Shown: in pieces, positions 24,441 through 32,537 of the stretch
Numbering within the stretch: position 1 is the stretch's first letter
Layout: every line of letters starts with the position of its first letter
Source: Oscillospiraceae bacterium
GTDB taxonomy: Bacteria; Bacillota; Clostridia; Oscillospirales; Ruminococcaceae
Length of the DNA: 64,000 nucleotides
NCBI GenBank assembly: GCA_022791315.1
Contig: JAAVYW010000025.1
Location: 47,806-111,805, forward strand
Direction: 5' to 3'
The notes under the pieces: model-generated
What the model saw: the letters and a program-made list of their open reading frames with translations, nothing else
The model's database searches: none
What the model was told of the DNA's origin: nothing
Position numbers and translations under genes: made by a program

Positions 24441-25889
24441 ATGCCTTCTGCGGAAAAATCCCGGGATTCGGGGCACAGGATAAAGGGAAAGAGGAGTGAA
24501 GCTGCTGTGTTTTCTGTGGAACATGCGCTGAATGAGACAAAGATAACTGGAGACGTGGCCTTTTTGTGTGAGGAATTCAAGAAATACAGCGACATTCCTC
24601 CGGAGCTCTATGAAAACGCCAATGTAAAGCGGGGGCTGCGCAACGCCGACGGCACGGGCGTGCTGGCGGGGCTGACAAAAATCTGCAATGTACACGGCTA
24701 CCTGCTGGACGAGGGGGAGCTGCTGCCGGTGGATGGCAAGCTCACCTACCGGGGCTACAACGTGTCGGATTTTGTGCGGGACTGCATTGCCACAAACCGC
24801 TATGGGTTTGAGGAAATCTGCTGGCTGCTGCTGTTTGGCAGCCTGCCGGGCCATACCCAGCTGGCCCGCTTTACCGAGCTCTTAGCCAAGTGCCGGGAGC
24901 TGCCCGAGGGGTTTAATGAGGACATGATTTTCACCGCCCCTTCCCAGAATATCATGAACAAGCTGGCCCGTTCGGTGCTGGCCCTCTATTCCTATGACGC
25001 CAACCCGGACGAGTGCAGCCTGGAAAATATCCTGCGGCAGTCGATTCAGCTGATTGCCCGGATGCCCACTATCATGGTCTCCTCCTACCAGATTAAGCGG
25101 CGCTACTATGACCGCAAGAGCATGTACTTCCACCAGACCAAGGCGGAGTTCTCCACGGCCCAGAACATTTTGCGCACCCTGCGCTCTGACAAGCAGTTTA
25201 CCGAGGACGAGGCCCATCTGCTGGATTTGTGCCTGATGCTCCACGCCGAGCACGGCGGTGGCAACAACTCCACCTTTGCCTGCCGGGTGCTCTCCTCCTC
25301 GGGGACGGACACCTATTCCGCCATTGCCGCCGCCATCGGCGCGCTGAAGGGGCCCCGGCACGGCGGGGCCAACCTGAAGGTGCTGGAGATGATGGAGTAT
25401 GTGAAGGAATCTGTTACCGACTGGAAGGACGAGGGGCAAATCAAGGATGTGCTGGCGAAAATCCTACGCAAGGAGGGGGGCGACGGCTCCGGGCTGATTT
25501 ACGGCATCGGCCACGCCGTCTACACCAAATCCGACCCTAGGGCCATCCTGCTGCGGGAGCAGGCGGAGCACCTGGCCTCTGTAAAGGGCTATGGCCCGGT
25601 GCTGGAGCTCTATGAGCGGGTGGAGCGGCTGGCGCCCCAGGTCTTTGCCGATTTCAAGGGGGGCAGCAAGTCCGTTTGCGCCAATGTGGACTTCTACTCC
25701 GGGTTGATTTACGAGATGCTCTCTATCCCGCCGGAGCTGTTTACCCCGCTTTTTGCCATCTCCCGTATCTCCGGCTGGTGCGCCCACCGCATTGAGGAAG
25801 TGACTACCTGCGGCCGCATCATCCGCCCGGCCTACAAGCCCGCTATCCGGGAGCGGGAGTATGTATCCCTGGGACAGCGGGGGGAATAG
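24441..25889 (+). CDS. gltA: Citrate synthase
   Basis: Citrate synthase condenses acetyl-CoA with oxaloacetate. Three active-site regions are visible: LHAEHGGGNNSTF, GIGHAVYTKSDPRA and NVDFYSGLIYEML, which supply the two histidines and the aspartate. The protein is about 482 residues, longer than the usual 370-430. The first 60 residues (Lys/Ser/Glu-rich) are not part of the core, and extra segments occur before the first active-site loop. ATG at 24441 follows GGGGGGAG. Alternative GTG codons near 24516 would give a shorter protein. No other TCA-cycle gene is adjacent, so it probably feeds glutamate synthesis. Confidence 0.92.
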   Translation: MPSAEKSRDSGHRIKGKRSEAAVFSVEHALNETKITGDVAFLCEEFKKYSDIPPELYENANVKRGLRNADGTGVLAGLTKICNVHGYLLDEGELLPVDGKLTYRGYNVSDFVRDCIATNRYGFEEICWLLLFGSLPGHTQLARFTELLAKCRELPEGFNEDMIFTAPSQNIMNKLARSVLALYSYDANPDECSLENILRQSIQLIARMPTIMVSSYQIKRRYYDRKSMYFHQTKAEFSTAQNILRTLRSDKQFTEDEAHLLDLCLMLHAEHGGGNNSTFACRVLSSSGTDTYSAIAAAIGALKGPRHGGANLKVLEMMEYVKESVTDWKDEGQIKDVLAKILRKEGGDGSGLIYGIGHAVYTKSDPRAILLREQAEHLASVKGYGPVLELYERVERLAPQVFADFKGGSKSVCANVDFYSGLIYEMLSIPPELFTPLFAISRISGWCAHRIEEVTTCGRIIRPAYKPAIREREYVSLGQRGE

Positions 25890-25938
25890 GCGAAACCGGA
25901 TTATTTTTGGCAGCCCGCCCGAAAAAGGCAATTCCCTC

Positions 25939-25967
25939 TTGACAAAGGGCTGGGCGAGGAGTATATT
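25939..25967 (+). promoter_or_regulatory. metNIQ promoter
   Basis: TTGACA (25939-25944) and TATATT (25962-25967), spacer 17. The transcript would start near 25974, giving a leader of about 240 bases with a small ORF and a terminator. Confidence 0.78.
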
Positions 25968-26010
25968 TAGTGTATTCAATCAGAGTGTTAGGGAGAAAGG
26001 GGAATGCCGT

Positions 26011-26109
26011 ATGAAAAGAGCTGGCTTTTGGGCAATGTCTATGCGCATGTGCATGATGTGCGAGAAAAAGGCCTTTGCATGCAGTGCGGCATTTGTCATT
26101 TCCCGTTAA
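26011..26109 (+). CDS. Methionine/cysteine-rich leader peptide
   Basis: A 32-codon ORF in the metNIQ leader, with ATG behind GGGAGAAAGGGG. Its middle reads AMSMRMCMMC: five Met and two Cys within ten codons, an extreme bias for two rare residues. It is followed after 46 bases by an intrinsic terminator and then metN. The arrangement matches ribosome-mediated attenuation, in which scarce charged Met (or Cys) tRNA stalls the ribosome and relieves termination. No SAM riboswitch motif is visible in the leader. I have not identified a clear antiterminator pairing. Confidence 0.65.
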   Translation: MKRAGFWAMSMRMCMMCEKKAFACSAAFVISR

Positions 26110-26155
26110 GAGCCCGGGCGGGGTTCCCGCCTTGGATTTTATCTTGGATGTGTGG

Positions 26156-26184
26156 CAGGGGGCATTGTGTGCCCCCTGTTTTTT
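26156..26184 (+). terminator. Leader terminator before metN
   Basis: CAGGGGGCA pairs perfectly with TGCCCCCTG around a five-base loop, followed by TTTTTT. It lies 31 bases before the metN ATG, so it acts within the leader. Confidence 0.88.
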
Positions 26185-26214
26185 GTTGCAAAAATTCGCA
26201 GAGGAGTTTGGGGT

Positions 26215-27228
26215 ATGGAAGCAAAGGAAATGATTCGCATTGAGGGGCTGGACAAGGTGTTCCGCACCAAAAACGGCGACATCACGGCCCTGCAGAACAT
26301 CCACCTGTCCATCCGGGCGGGGGAGGTGTTCGGCATTATCGGCCTCTCTGGGGCGGGCAAGAGCACCCTGGTGCGCTGTATCAACTTTTTGGAGCGGCCT
26401 ACAGCGGGCAAGGTGGTCTTTGACGGGCAGGAGCTGGGGAGCCTCTCCCCCGCCGGGCTGCGGGAGGCAAGGCGCTCCATGGGCATGATTTTCCAGGGGT
26501 TTCACCTGCTGATGCAGCGCACGGCGCTGCAAAACGTGTGCTTTCCCCTGGAGATTGCCAAGACGCCCAAAAAGCAGGCGGAGGCAAGGGCCAGGGAACT
26601 GCTGGAGCTGGTGGGGCTCTCGGACCGGGCGGGCTCCTATCCGGCGCAGCTCTCCGGGGGACAGAAGCAGCGGGTGGCAATTGCCCGCGCCCTGGCAACA
26701 AGCCCCAAGGTGCTGCTCTGCGACGAGGCCACCAGCGCCCTGGACCCCACCACCACCCGATCCATCCTCGCCCTGCTGGGGGAGATTAACCGGTCGCTGG
26801 GCATCACAATTGTGGTGATTACCCACGAGATGAGCGTGATTGAGGAGCTCTGCAGCCGGGTTGCCATCATCGACCAGAGCGAAATCGCCGAGGTGGGGGC
26901 GGTGGAGGAAATTTTTAGGCAGCCCAAGACCCCCATTGCCAAAAAGCTCATCTTCCCCGCCGGGGCCCCGGCGGCGTCCTTCGGGGGCAAGCGCTGCCTG
27001 CGCATTGTCTTTAACGGCAACTCCTCCTTTGAGCCCATTGTGGGCAACATGATTTTGGAGTGCGGCGCAGCCGTGAACATCATGTATGCCGACACCAAGG
27101 ACATTGACGGCAAGGCCTTTGGGCAGATGCTGCTCCAACTGCCCGAGGACGAGGCCGCGGTGCGCAGGATGCTCAGCTACCTGACCCTGCACGACATCAG
27201 CTATAAGGAGGAGACAATCCATGCCTGA
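26215..27228 (+). CDS. metN: Methionine ABC transporter ATP-binding protein
   Basis: The ATPase of a MetNIQ methionine importer, about 337 residues. Walker A GLSGAGKST, the Q-loop MIFQGFHLLMQRT, signature LSGGQKQR and Walker B VLLCDEATSALDP are present. The C-terminal 90 residues (CLRIVFNGNSSFEPIVGNM...) form the NIL domain, which binds methionine and inhibits transport when cell methionine is high. ATG at 26215 follows GAGGAG. The gene overlaps metI by eight bases. Confidence 0.95.
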   Translation: MEAKEMIRIEGLDKVFRTKNGDITALQNIHLSIRAGEVFGIIGLSGAGKSTLVRCINFLERPTAGKVVFDGQELGSLSPAGLREARRSMGMIFQGFHLLMQRTALQNVCFPLEIAKTPKKQAEARARELLELVGLSDRAGSYPAQLSGGQKQRVAIARALATSPKVLLCDEATSALDPTTTRSILALLGEINRSLGITIVVITHEMSVIEELCSRVAIIDQSEIAEVGAVEEIFRQPKTPIAKKLIFPAGAPAASFGGKRCLRIVFNGNSSFEPIVGNMILECGAAVNIMYADTKDIDGKAFGQMLLQLPEDEAAVRRMLSYLTLHDISYKEETIHA

Positions 27229-27877
27229 ACTGCTCGCCCTGCTTTTGCAGGGGCTTTGGGAATCCCTGTATATGACCCTGGTATCCACCCTTTTGGCCTA
27301 TGTGCTGGGGCTGCCCTTGGGGCTGGTGCTGGTGGTGACTGACCGGGACGGCATCTGCCCCGTCCCCTGGCTCAACACCGTGCTGGGGGTGGTGGTGAAC
27401 ATGCTGCGCTCGGTGCCCTTCCTCATCCTGCTGGTGGCAATCATCCCCTTTACCCGGCTGGTTGTGGGCACGTTTATCGGCTCCACTGCCACCATTGTGC
27501 CCCTTGTCATCGGCTCTGCCCCCTTTGTGGCCCGCATGGTGGAGTCCTCCATCAAAGAGGTGGACGCAGGGGTGGTGGAGGCGGCCCAGTCCATGGGCGC
27601 TTCCCCCTTCCAGATTGTGTGGAAGGTGCTGCTGCCGGAGGCAAAGCCCTCCCTGGTAGTGGGGGCTGCCATCGCTGTCACCACGATTTTGAGCTATTCC
27701 GCCCTGGCGGGCTTTGTGGGCGGCGGCGGCCTGGGGGCCATTGCCATCAACTACGGCTATTACCGCTATCAGTCTGAGATTATGCTGGTGACAGTGCTCA
27801 TCCTGGTGGTGATTGTCCAGGTGTTGCAGGAAGTGGGGATGCGGCTCTCCCGCGCGGGGGACAAGCGCATCCGCTGA
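27221..27877 (+). CDS. metI: Methionine ABC transporter permease
   Basis: A 218-residue permease with five hydrophobic segments, the size of MetI. The cytoplasmic coupling loop EAAQSMGASPFQIVWKVLLP is the EAA motif that docks on MetN. The start overlaps the end of metN, and the ribosome site AGGAGG lies inside it. It forms the membrane channel of the importer as a dimer. Confidence 0.94.
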   Translation: MPELLALLLQGLWESLYMTLVSTLLAYVLGLPLGLVLVVTDRDGICPVPWLNTVLGVVVNMLRSVPFLILLVAIIPFTRLVVGTFIGSTATIVPLVIGSAPFVARMVESSIKEVDAGVVEAAQSMGASPFQIVWKVLLPEAKPSLVVGAAIAVTTILSYSALAGFVGGGGLGAIAINYGYYRYQSEIMLVTVLILVVIVQVLQEVGMRLSRAGDKRIR

Positions 27878-27987
27878 GATAGCCAAACCGGTCCCCATCC
27901 CTTTGCCTGCTCCCGGGAAGCGGGCGGGGGAAACAGGGCTTTTGGAAATAGAATACGGCAAAAAAGATGTTTGGAGGTTGATTTTCC

Positions 27988-28794
27988 ATGAAAAAATTAG
28001 CGGCATTGATAGTGGCAGGGGCTTTGACAGCAGGGCTGCTCTCCGGCTGTTCGTCCAAGGAGGACAAGACCATCAAGGTGGGGGCCAGCATTACCCCCCA
28101 CGCCGAAATCCTCAGGGCTTGCACCGACATCCTGGCTGAGGAGGGGTATACCCTTGAGGTGCAGGAGTTTACCGACTATGTGCTGCCCAACCAGGCAGTG
28201 GAGAGCGGGGAGCTGGACGCCAATTTCTTCCAGCACCAGCCCTATCTGGACGACTTTAACGAGAAGAACAAGACCCATCTGGTCTCAGTGGCAAAAATCC
28301 ACTATGAGCCCTTTGGCATCTACGGCGGCAAGCTGGACAGCCTGGACAAGGTGGCGGAGGGCAGCACCTTTGCCATCCCCAATGACGGCACCAACGAGGC
28401 CAGGGCGCTGTTCCTGATGGAGGCCCAGGGCCTCATCAAGCTAAAAGAGGGCACCGATTTCACCGCCACTATCCTGGACATCGCGGAAAACCCCCTGAAC
28501 CTGAAGATTGAGGAGATGGACGCGGCCCTGCTGGCCAGGGCGCTGGAAGACGTGGACTTTGCCCTGATTAACGGCAACTATGCCCTTCAGGCCGGCCTGA
28601 ACGCCGAGGACGACGCCCTGGCAGTGGAGGACAAGGACTCCGCCGGCGGCGCAACCTATGCCAACGTGCTCTGCGTGAAGGAGGGCCATGAAAATGACGA
28701 GAAAATCCAGGCGCTGGCAAAGGCACTTTGCAGCGAAACCGTGCGGGAATACATTGAGGCGACCTATAACGGCAGCGTAGTCCCCATGTTTTAG
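27988..28794 (+). CDS. metQ: Methionine-binding lipoprotein
   Basis: A 268-residue NlpA/MetQ family lipoprotein. The signal peptide ends LSGC with lipidated Cys21. Mature motifs typical of MetQ are visible: VGASITPHAEIL, LDANFFQHQPYLDDF, EPFGIYGGK and FAIPNDGTNEARAL. It captures methionine outside the membrane and delivers it to MetI. It starts 110 bases after metI behind TTTGGAGG. No further terminator with a T-run is evident before the acetyltransferase gene. Confidence 0.95.
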   Translation: MKKLAALIVAGALTAGLLSGCSSKEDKTIKVGASITPHAEILRACTDILAEEGYTLEVQEFTDYVLPNQAVESGELDANFFQHQPYLDDFNEKNKTHLVSVAKIHYEPFGIYGGKLDSLDKVAEGSTFAIPNDGTNEARALFLMEAQGLIKLKEGTDFTATILDIAENPLNLKIEEMDAALLARALEDVDFALINGNYALQAGLNAEDDALAVEDKDSAGGATYANVLCVKEGHENDEKIQALAKALCSETVREYIEATYNGSVVPMF

Positions 28795-28874
28795 ACAATC
28801 GACAGAGGGAAAAGAGGTGGGGCTGCCGGGGGAGATACCCCAGGCGGCCCCGCTCTGCACAAGGGAGGTACAAT

Positions 28875-29417
28875 ATGAAGACGTTGGAGACAAACCGGCT
28901 TATCCTGCGCCCCTTTCGGGAGCGGGACGCGGAGGATTTCTTCGCCTATGCCAGCCTGCCCGATGTGGGGCCCAACGCGGGCTGGAAGCCCCACGAGAGT
29001 ATAGAAGAATCCCGGAAAATCCTCCGGGGGTTTCTCGAGGAGGACGAGGTGTGGGCGCTGGAGGATAAAATCTCCCGCAAGGTCATCGGGTCACTGGGGC
29101 TCCACGCCGACTCCGGGCGCTCCAACCCCAAGTCCCGCATGATGGGGTACTGCCTCTCCCCCGCCTTTTGGGGAAAGGGGCTGATGCCCGAGGCGGCGGA
29201 TCGCGCCCTGCGCTTTGCTTTTGAGGAGCTGGAGCTGGACTTGGTCTGGGTGACGCACTACCCCTTTAACAGCCGCTCGAAGCGGGTGATTGAGAAGCTG
29301 GGGTTTGCTTACGAGGGCACCCTGCGCCAGGCCATCAGGCGCTATGACGGGGTGGTGCTGGACAGGATAAGCTATTCCATGACCCGGGAGGAGTGGGAGA
29401 ACCGGGCGCAGGGATAG
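28875..29417 (+). CDS. GNAT family N-acetyltransferase (RimJ/RimL type)
   Basis: A protein of 180 residues beginning LETNRLILRPFRERDAEDFF, the usual RimJ/RimL opening. The acetyl-CoA site MMGYCLSPAFWGKGLMPEA and the final NSRSKRVIEKLGFAYEGTLRQ follow. The substrate cannot be predicted; N-terminal amines of ribosomal or other proteins and small amines are common. It starts behind AAGGGAGG, 80 bases after metQ. It is followed by a sirtuin gene 15 bases later, so an acetylase and a deacetylase are paired. Confidence 0.85.
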   Translation: MKTLETNRLILRPFRERDAEDFFAYASLPDVGPNAGWKPHESIEESRKILRGFLEEDEVWALEDKISRKVIGSLGLHADSGRSNPKSRMMGYCLSPAFWGKGLMPEAADRALRFAFEELELDLVWVTHYPFNSRSKRVIEKLGFAYEGTLRQAIRRYDGVVLDRISYSMTREEWENRAQG

Positions 29418-29432
29418 GGAGGGGAGAAGGCT

Positions 29433-30149
29433 ATGGAACAGGATTTGCGCACCCTGAAAAAGTGGATTGACGAGAGCAAAGACATTGTGTTTTTCGGCGG
29501 GGCAGGGGTTTCCACCGAGAGCGGCATTCCCGATTTCCGCAGCGAGGACGGGCTGTACCGCCGGCAGTACCCCTATCCCCCCGAGGTGATTTTGAGCCGC
29601 AGCTTCTTTGACGGGAATCCGGAGGAGTTCTTCCGGTTTTACCGGGAGAAGATGCTCTGCCTGGACGCCAAGCCCGGCCCTGCCCACCAAAAGCTGGCGA
29701 AGCTGGAACAGGAGGGGAAGCTGCGCAGTGTGGTAACCCAGAACATCGACGGGCTCCACCAGGCGGCAGGCTCCCGGCGGGTGTGGGAGCTCCACGGCAG
29801 TGTGCACCGCAACCGCTGTATGCGTTGTAAAAGGGAATATCCTGTGGAGGCTGTGGCAAAGGGCGAAGGCGTGCCCCGCTGCGAATGCGGCGGCATCATC
29901 AAGCCCCTGGTGGTGCTCTATGAGGAGCCCTTGGAACCCGATGTGGTGCGGGGGGCCCAGCGGGACATCTTTGCCAGCGACCTGCTCATCGTGGGGGGCA
30001 CCTCCCTCTCGGTGTATCCCGCCGCCGGGCTGGTGGCTGACTACGGCGGGCGGATTGTGCTCATCAACAAGTCTCCCACCTCCTATGACGAGCGGGCAGG
30101 GCTGCTTTTCCGGGAATCCATCGGCAAGGTACTGGGGGCGGTTTGCTAG
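29433..30149 (+). CDS. cobB: NAD-dependent protein deacylase (sirtuin)
   Basis: A sirtuin of 238 residues that removes acyl groups from lysine using NAD. GAGVSTESGIPDFR (23-36) binds NAD, QNID (103-106) binds nicotinamide ribose, and His121 is the catalytic base. Cys129, Cys132, Cys150 and Cys152 form the zinc site. GGTSLSVYPAAGL and INKSPT complete the Rossmann fold. At IIKPLVVLYEE the usual aspartate of KPDVV is leucine, a small departure. The gene lies 15 bases after the acetyltransferase and is closed by a terminator. Confidence 0.93.
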   Translation: MEQDLRTLKKWIDESKDIVFFGGAGVSTESGIPDFRSEDGLYRRQYPYPPEVILSRSFFDGNPEEFFRFYREKMLCLDAKPGPAHQKLAKLEQEGKLRSVVTQNIDGLHQAAGSRRVWELHGSVHRNRCMRCKREYPVEAVAKGEGVPRCECGGIIKPLVVLYEEPLEPDVVRGAQRDIFASDLLIVGGTSLSVYPAAGLVADYGGRIVLINKSPTSYDERAGLLFRESIGKVLGAVC

Positions 30150-30161
30150 GGGAAAAAAGAG

Positions 30162-30191
30162 ACGGCGCGGGGAAAGTTCCCGCGCCGTTTT
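30162..30191 (+). terminator. Terminator after sirtuin gene
   Basis: ACGGCGCGGGGA pairs with TTCCCGCGCCGT, followed by TTTTC. Confidence 0.82.
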
Positions 30192-30247
30192 CAAATCCAG
30201 GGGACGGCCCCTGTCAATTCTCGCTCATAATACCCCCTGCTTTTCCA

Positions 30248-30508
30248 TTAAATCCCGAAATTTGCCGTGCTCCTGTAGGTCAGCACCAGGAGGCTGGAGA
30301 CCTGGGGCTGGCCCTCGATATACCGCTGGGCAGTCTCGTTTGGGTCGCAGTCCCTGTATTCTTCCAGGCAGGATTTCACAATCCGCGCTAAGATGGCCTT
30401 TTCCGACAGAACCCGTTTGCAGGCCGCGTCATAGCGCAGGCTTCCCTCTGCGGGATAGAGGTTCTGGGCAATCGCTGCATGCTCGTCCAATGTGCTCACC
30501 GTCCTCAC
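30248..30508 (-). pseudogene. Truncated Rpn/PD-(D/E)XK transposase-like fragment
   Basis: A fragment of 86 residues matching the N-terminal part of clostridial Rpn-like proteins (YDAACKRVLSEKAILARIVKSCLEEYRDCDPNETAQRYIEGQPQV). In full-length relatives the nuclease core follows; here a stop comes directly after SSLLVLTYRSTANFGI. The start codon is GTG at 30508 or 30499. Likely a decaying mobile-element or nuclease remnant with no activity. Confidence 0.55.
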
Positions 30509-30556
30509 CCCTATTCTATCACAGCTTTGCCGGGACGCCCATGGTTTTTTGGGCGC

Positions 30557-30588
30557 AAAACAGCCCCGGCGGGTTTGCGCCAGGGCTG
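30557..30588 (-). terminator. Terminator of minus-strand membrane gene cluster
   Basis: On the minus strand CAGCCCTGGCG pairs with CGCCGGGGCTG around a short loop, with TTTT after it. It lies just after the stop at 30600. Confidence 0.65.
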
Positions 30589-30599
30589 CCTATGTACGG

Positions 30600-31328
30600 T
30601 TAATTTTTCTCCTTGAACACCTTCCCCAGAATAACCAGGAAGACAGTGCCAAGCACTAAGGTGAGCAGGAAGCCCGCGCCGATGCGTATCATCTGCACCA
30701 TGAAGTTGTGGGACTCGCCCCAGGTGTCGTTGATGCAGTAGAAGAGGCCGGTTTCGGTATCCACGTTGTGCTGGCGGCATAGGTCGGAGATTTGGGCCAG
30801 CGCCTGCTGGTGGAGGCCCGCCTTGCGGCCTATGGGCAGGGCGGTCAGCTTGCCGGCCTTGACGCTCTTGGCCGTGTCGGCGGACATCTGGGCCAGGATG
30901 GCAGAGCCGTCGGGGAGCTTGACAATGAAATATTCCCCGTACTCGCCCAACAGGTCAAGGGCCATGGTAGTCACCTCTGCCTTGTGCCGGGTGCCGCCCC
31001 GCCGGCCGCTGTTGCTATAGGCGGGAACCCAGGGGAGGCGCACGCCGGTGCCGGTGCCGATGATTTCAGTGGGTTCGATGGTGAGATAGCTGGTGGCCCA
31101 GGCGTCCTCCCAGTCCTTTGCGCTTGTCAGGCGGGGGATGTCATCCCCCGCGGGACGGCCGATAAAGTCCTCCGGCAGGCCATCCTCGGTCATGCTCAGG
31201 GAGACGGGCTCCTCCTTGCCCTTCAAGATGGATTCCACGCTCAGGTTTTTCACAATCAGGACGCTGATGACAAGGGCGAGAACCACTGCCACAAACTCCA
31301 ATCCTTTTTTCAACAGTTTCATTTTCAT
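30600..31328 (-). CDS. Unknown protein with two membrane helices
   Basis: A protein of about 242 residues with a membrane helix near each end (FVAVVLALVISVLIV and AGFLLTLVLGTVFLVILG). The middle domain of about 170 residues includes LTSAKDWEDAW, TGVRLPWVPAYSNSGRRG and YFIVKLPDGSAILAQMS. Both termini should be cytoplasmic. No family is recognised. ATG at 31328 has AAAGG eight bases before it. It follows 23 bases after the upstream gene and is the last of a three-gene run. Confidence 0.7.
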   Translation of the reverse strand: MKMKLLKKGLEFVAVVLALVISVLIVKNLSVESILKGKEEPVSLSMTEDGLPEDFIGRPAGDDIPRLTSAKDWEDAWATSYLTIEPTEIIGTGTGVRLPWVPAYSNSGRRGGTRHKAEVTTMALDLLGEYGEYFIVKLPDGSAILAQMSADTAKSVKAGKLTALPIGRKAGLHQQALAQISDLCRQHNVDTETGLFYCINDTWGESHNFMVQMIRIGAGFLLTLVLGTVFLVILGKVFKEKN

Positions 31329-31351
31329 CACCAAAGCCTTTCGTTGGGGGG

Positions 31352-31813
31352 CTATACTCTGCGCTTTTGCGTTTCCCACTGTTCCAGCAGGGGGCGCAGC
31401 AGCTCTAAATCCATATCATACCTGCCCTTGACATGCTCCTCGCCCCGGACTTGGAGGAAATCCACCACCACGGCATGGCGGCCTTCGCACTGGGTGCAGC
31501 GGTAGACCGTGACCCAACAGGCCCGCTTGCCCAGGGGGATTTGGGTCTTATCCAAAATGGGAATCATGTGGGATGGCAGATAGCGCTCTGCGCTCTCGTA
31601 CATATCGCCAAAGGAGAGGGGGAGCGCAAAGAGATAGGGCTCGTTATAGCGGGCATCTTTTTCCGCAATGCCCTTACAGGCGGGGCAGGTAGATTTCCCC
31701 TGTTTATCCCGCCGGATACTGCGCAGGAAGAAAAAGCCCCATACTGCTGCGGCCAGCACAGCCAGCACCACCAGGAGCTCGGGGAGGTAATAGAGAAAAT
31801 CCGAAATACTCAT
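31352..31813 (-). CDS. Unknown membrane protein with CxxC pairs
   Basis: A protein of about 153 residues. One N-terminal helix (FLYYLPELLVVLAVLAAAVWGFFFL) is followed by a cytoplasmic-type domain with two Cys pairs, CPAC near 50 and CTQC near 115. These could bind zinc as a ribbon. No named family. The ATG at 31813 overlaps the stop of the upstream gene (ATGA), showing translational coupling. Confidence 0.72.
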   Translation of the reverse strand: MSISDFLYYLPELLVVLAVLAAAVWGFFFLRSIRRDKQGKSTCPACKGIAEKDARYNEPYLFALPLSFGDMYESAERYLPSHMIPILDKTQIPLGKRACWVTVYRCTQCEGRHAVVVDFLQVRGEEHVKGRYDMDLELLRPLLEQWETQKRRV

Positions 31814-32403
31814 CGTACAGAACCTTCTGCCTGGCGCTTGGCGGTCCACAGCAGGCTGACATAGGTATCGGCCTTGGAGACGGCTTCGGCCCCGATGCCG
31901 GATTTGAGGCTCACCACCCGGTTGGTGAGCAGGGTGGGCATGGTGATTTTCTTGCCATCCAGATAGAAGAAAAAGCGGACGCCAGAGGTGGCGGAGGCGA
32001 CAGTCTGCATCTTGTCCACCCGGGAGGCGCTGAAGACCTGGATTTGCATGGGGTTATAGGCGGAGATGAGCCCAATCATCCCACCCTCTACGTCGATAAA
32101 CAGCATACCGCTGCGGGTGGAGAAGGTGCTGTCAAAGTGATAGGGCAGCTGGCCCACCGACTTGGCCGTGCGCTTGACAAACAGGGTGGTGAAATTGCCC
32201 CAGCCGATGAGCATGGCCAGGGAAACCCAGGCAATTATCATAAACACCAGGAGCAGGGGGAAAAAGGTGTTCACCCGCAGCGCCTGCTGGACAAGGCAAA
32301 GAATCAGCGAAGCCAATAGGGGCAGCCCAAACCCGATGCCAAATAGCAGCAAGAAAAAGAAGCTGCCATACTTTTGAAATTTTTCCGTCTCATGTTCTCT
32401 CAT
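31810..32403 (-). CDS. Unknown membrane protein
   Basis: A protein of 197 residues with two strong membrane helices (FFFLLLFGIGFGLPLLASLILCL and FFPLLLVFMIIAWVSLAMLIGW). A soluble C-terminal domain of about 120 residues follows, with GMLFIDVEGGMIGLISAYNPMQIQ and GVRFFFYLDGKKI. The pattern resembles a membrane-anchored beta-domain, but no family is recognised. ATG at 32403 follows AAGGAG. First gene of the three-gene unit 32403-30600; together they may form a membrane complex. Confidence 0.75.
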   Translation of the reverse strand: MREHETEKFQKYGSFFFLLLFGIGFGLPLLASLILCLVQQALRVNTFFPLLLVFMIIAWVSLAMLIGWGNFTTLFVKRTAKSVGQLPYHFDSTFSTRSGMLFIDVEGGMIGLISAYNPMQIQVFSASRVDKMQTVASATSGVRFFFYLDGKKITMPTLLTNRVVSLKSGIGAEAVSKADTYVSLLWTAKRQAEGSVR

Positions 32404-32497
32404 ACCAGATTTCTCCTTCTCCTTTTATATTTGGGGCTTACTGGAAACTCTACCAGATTATATCACTTTTTATTTTCTGCTTCAATCCCTTTGCGGC

Positions 32498-32534
32498 AAA
32501 AAAGCCCAGTTTTTTGGCTGGACTTTGCCTGGGC
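32498..32534 (-). terminator. Terminator after 32538 gene
   Basis: On the minus strand GCCCAG and CTGGGC enclose an inner CCAG/CTGG stem, followed by TTTTTT. Confidence 0.75.
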
Positions 32535-32537
32535 ATA

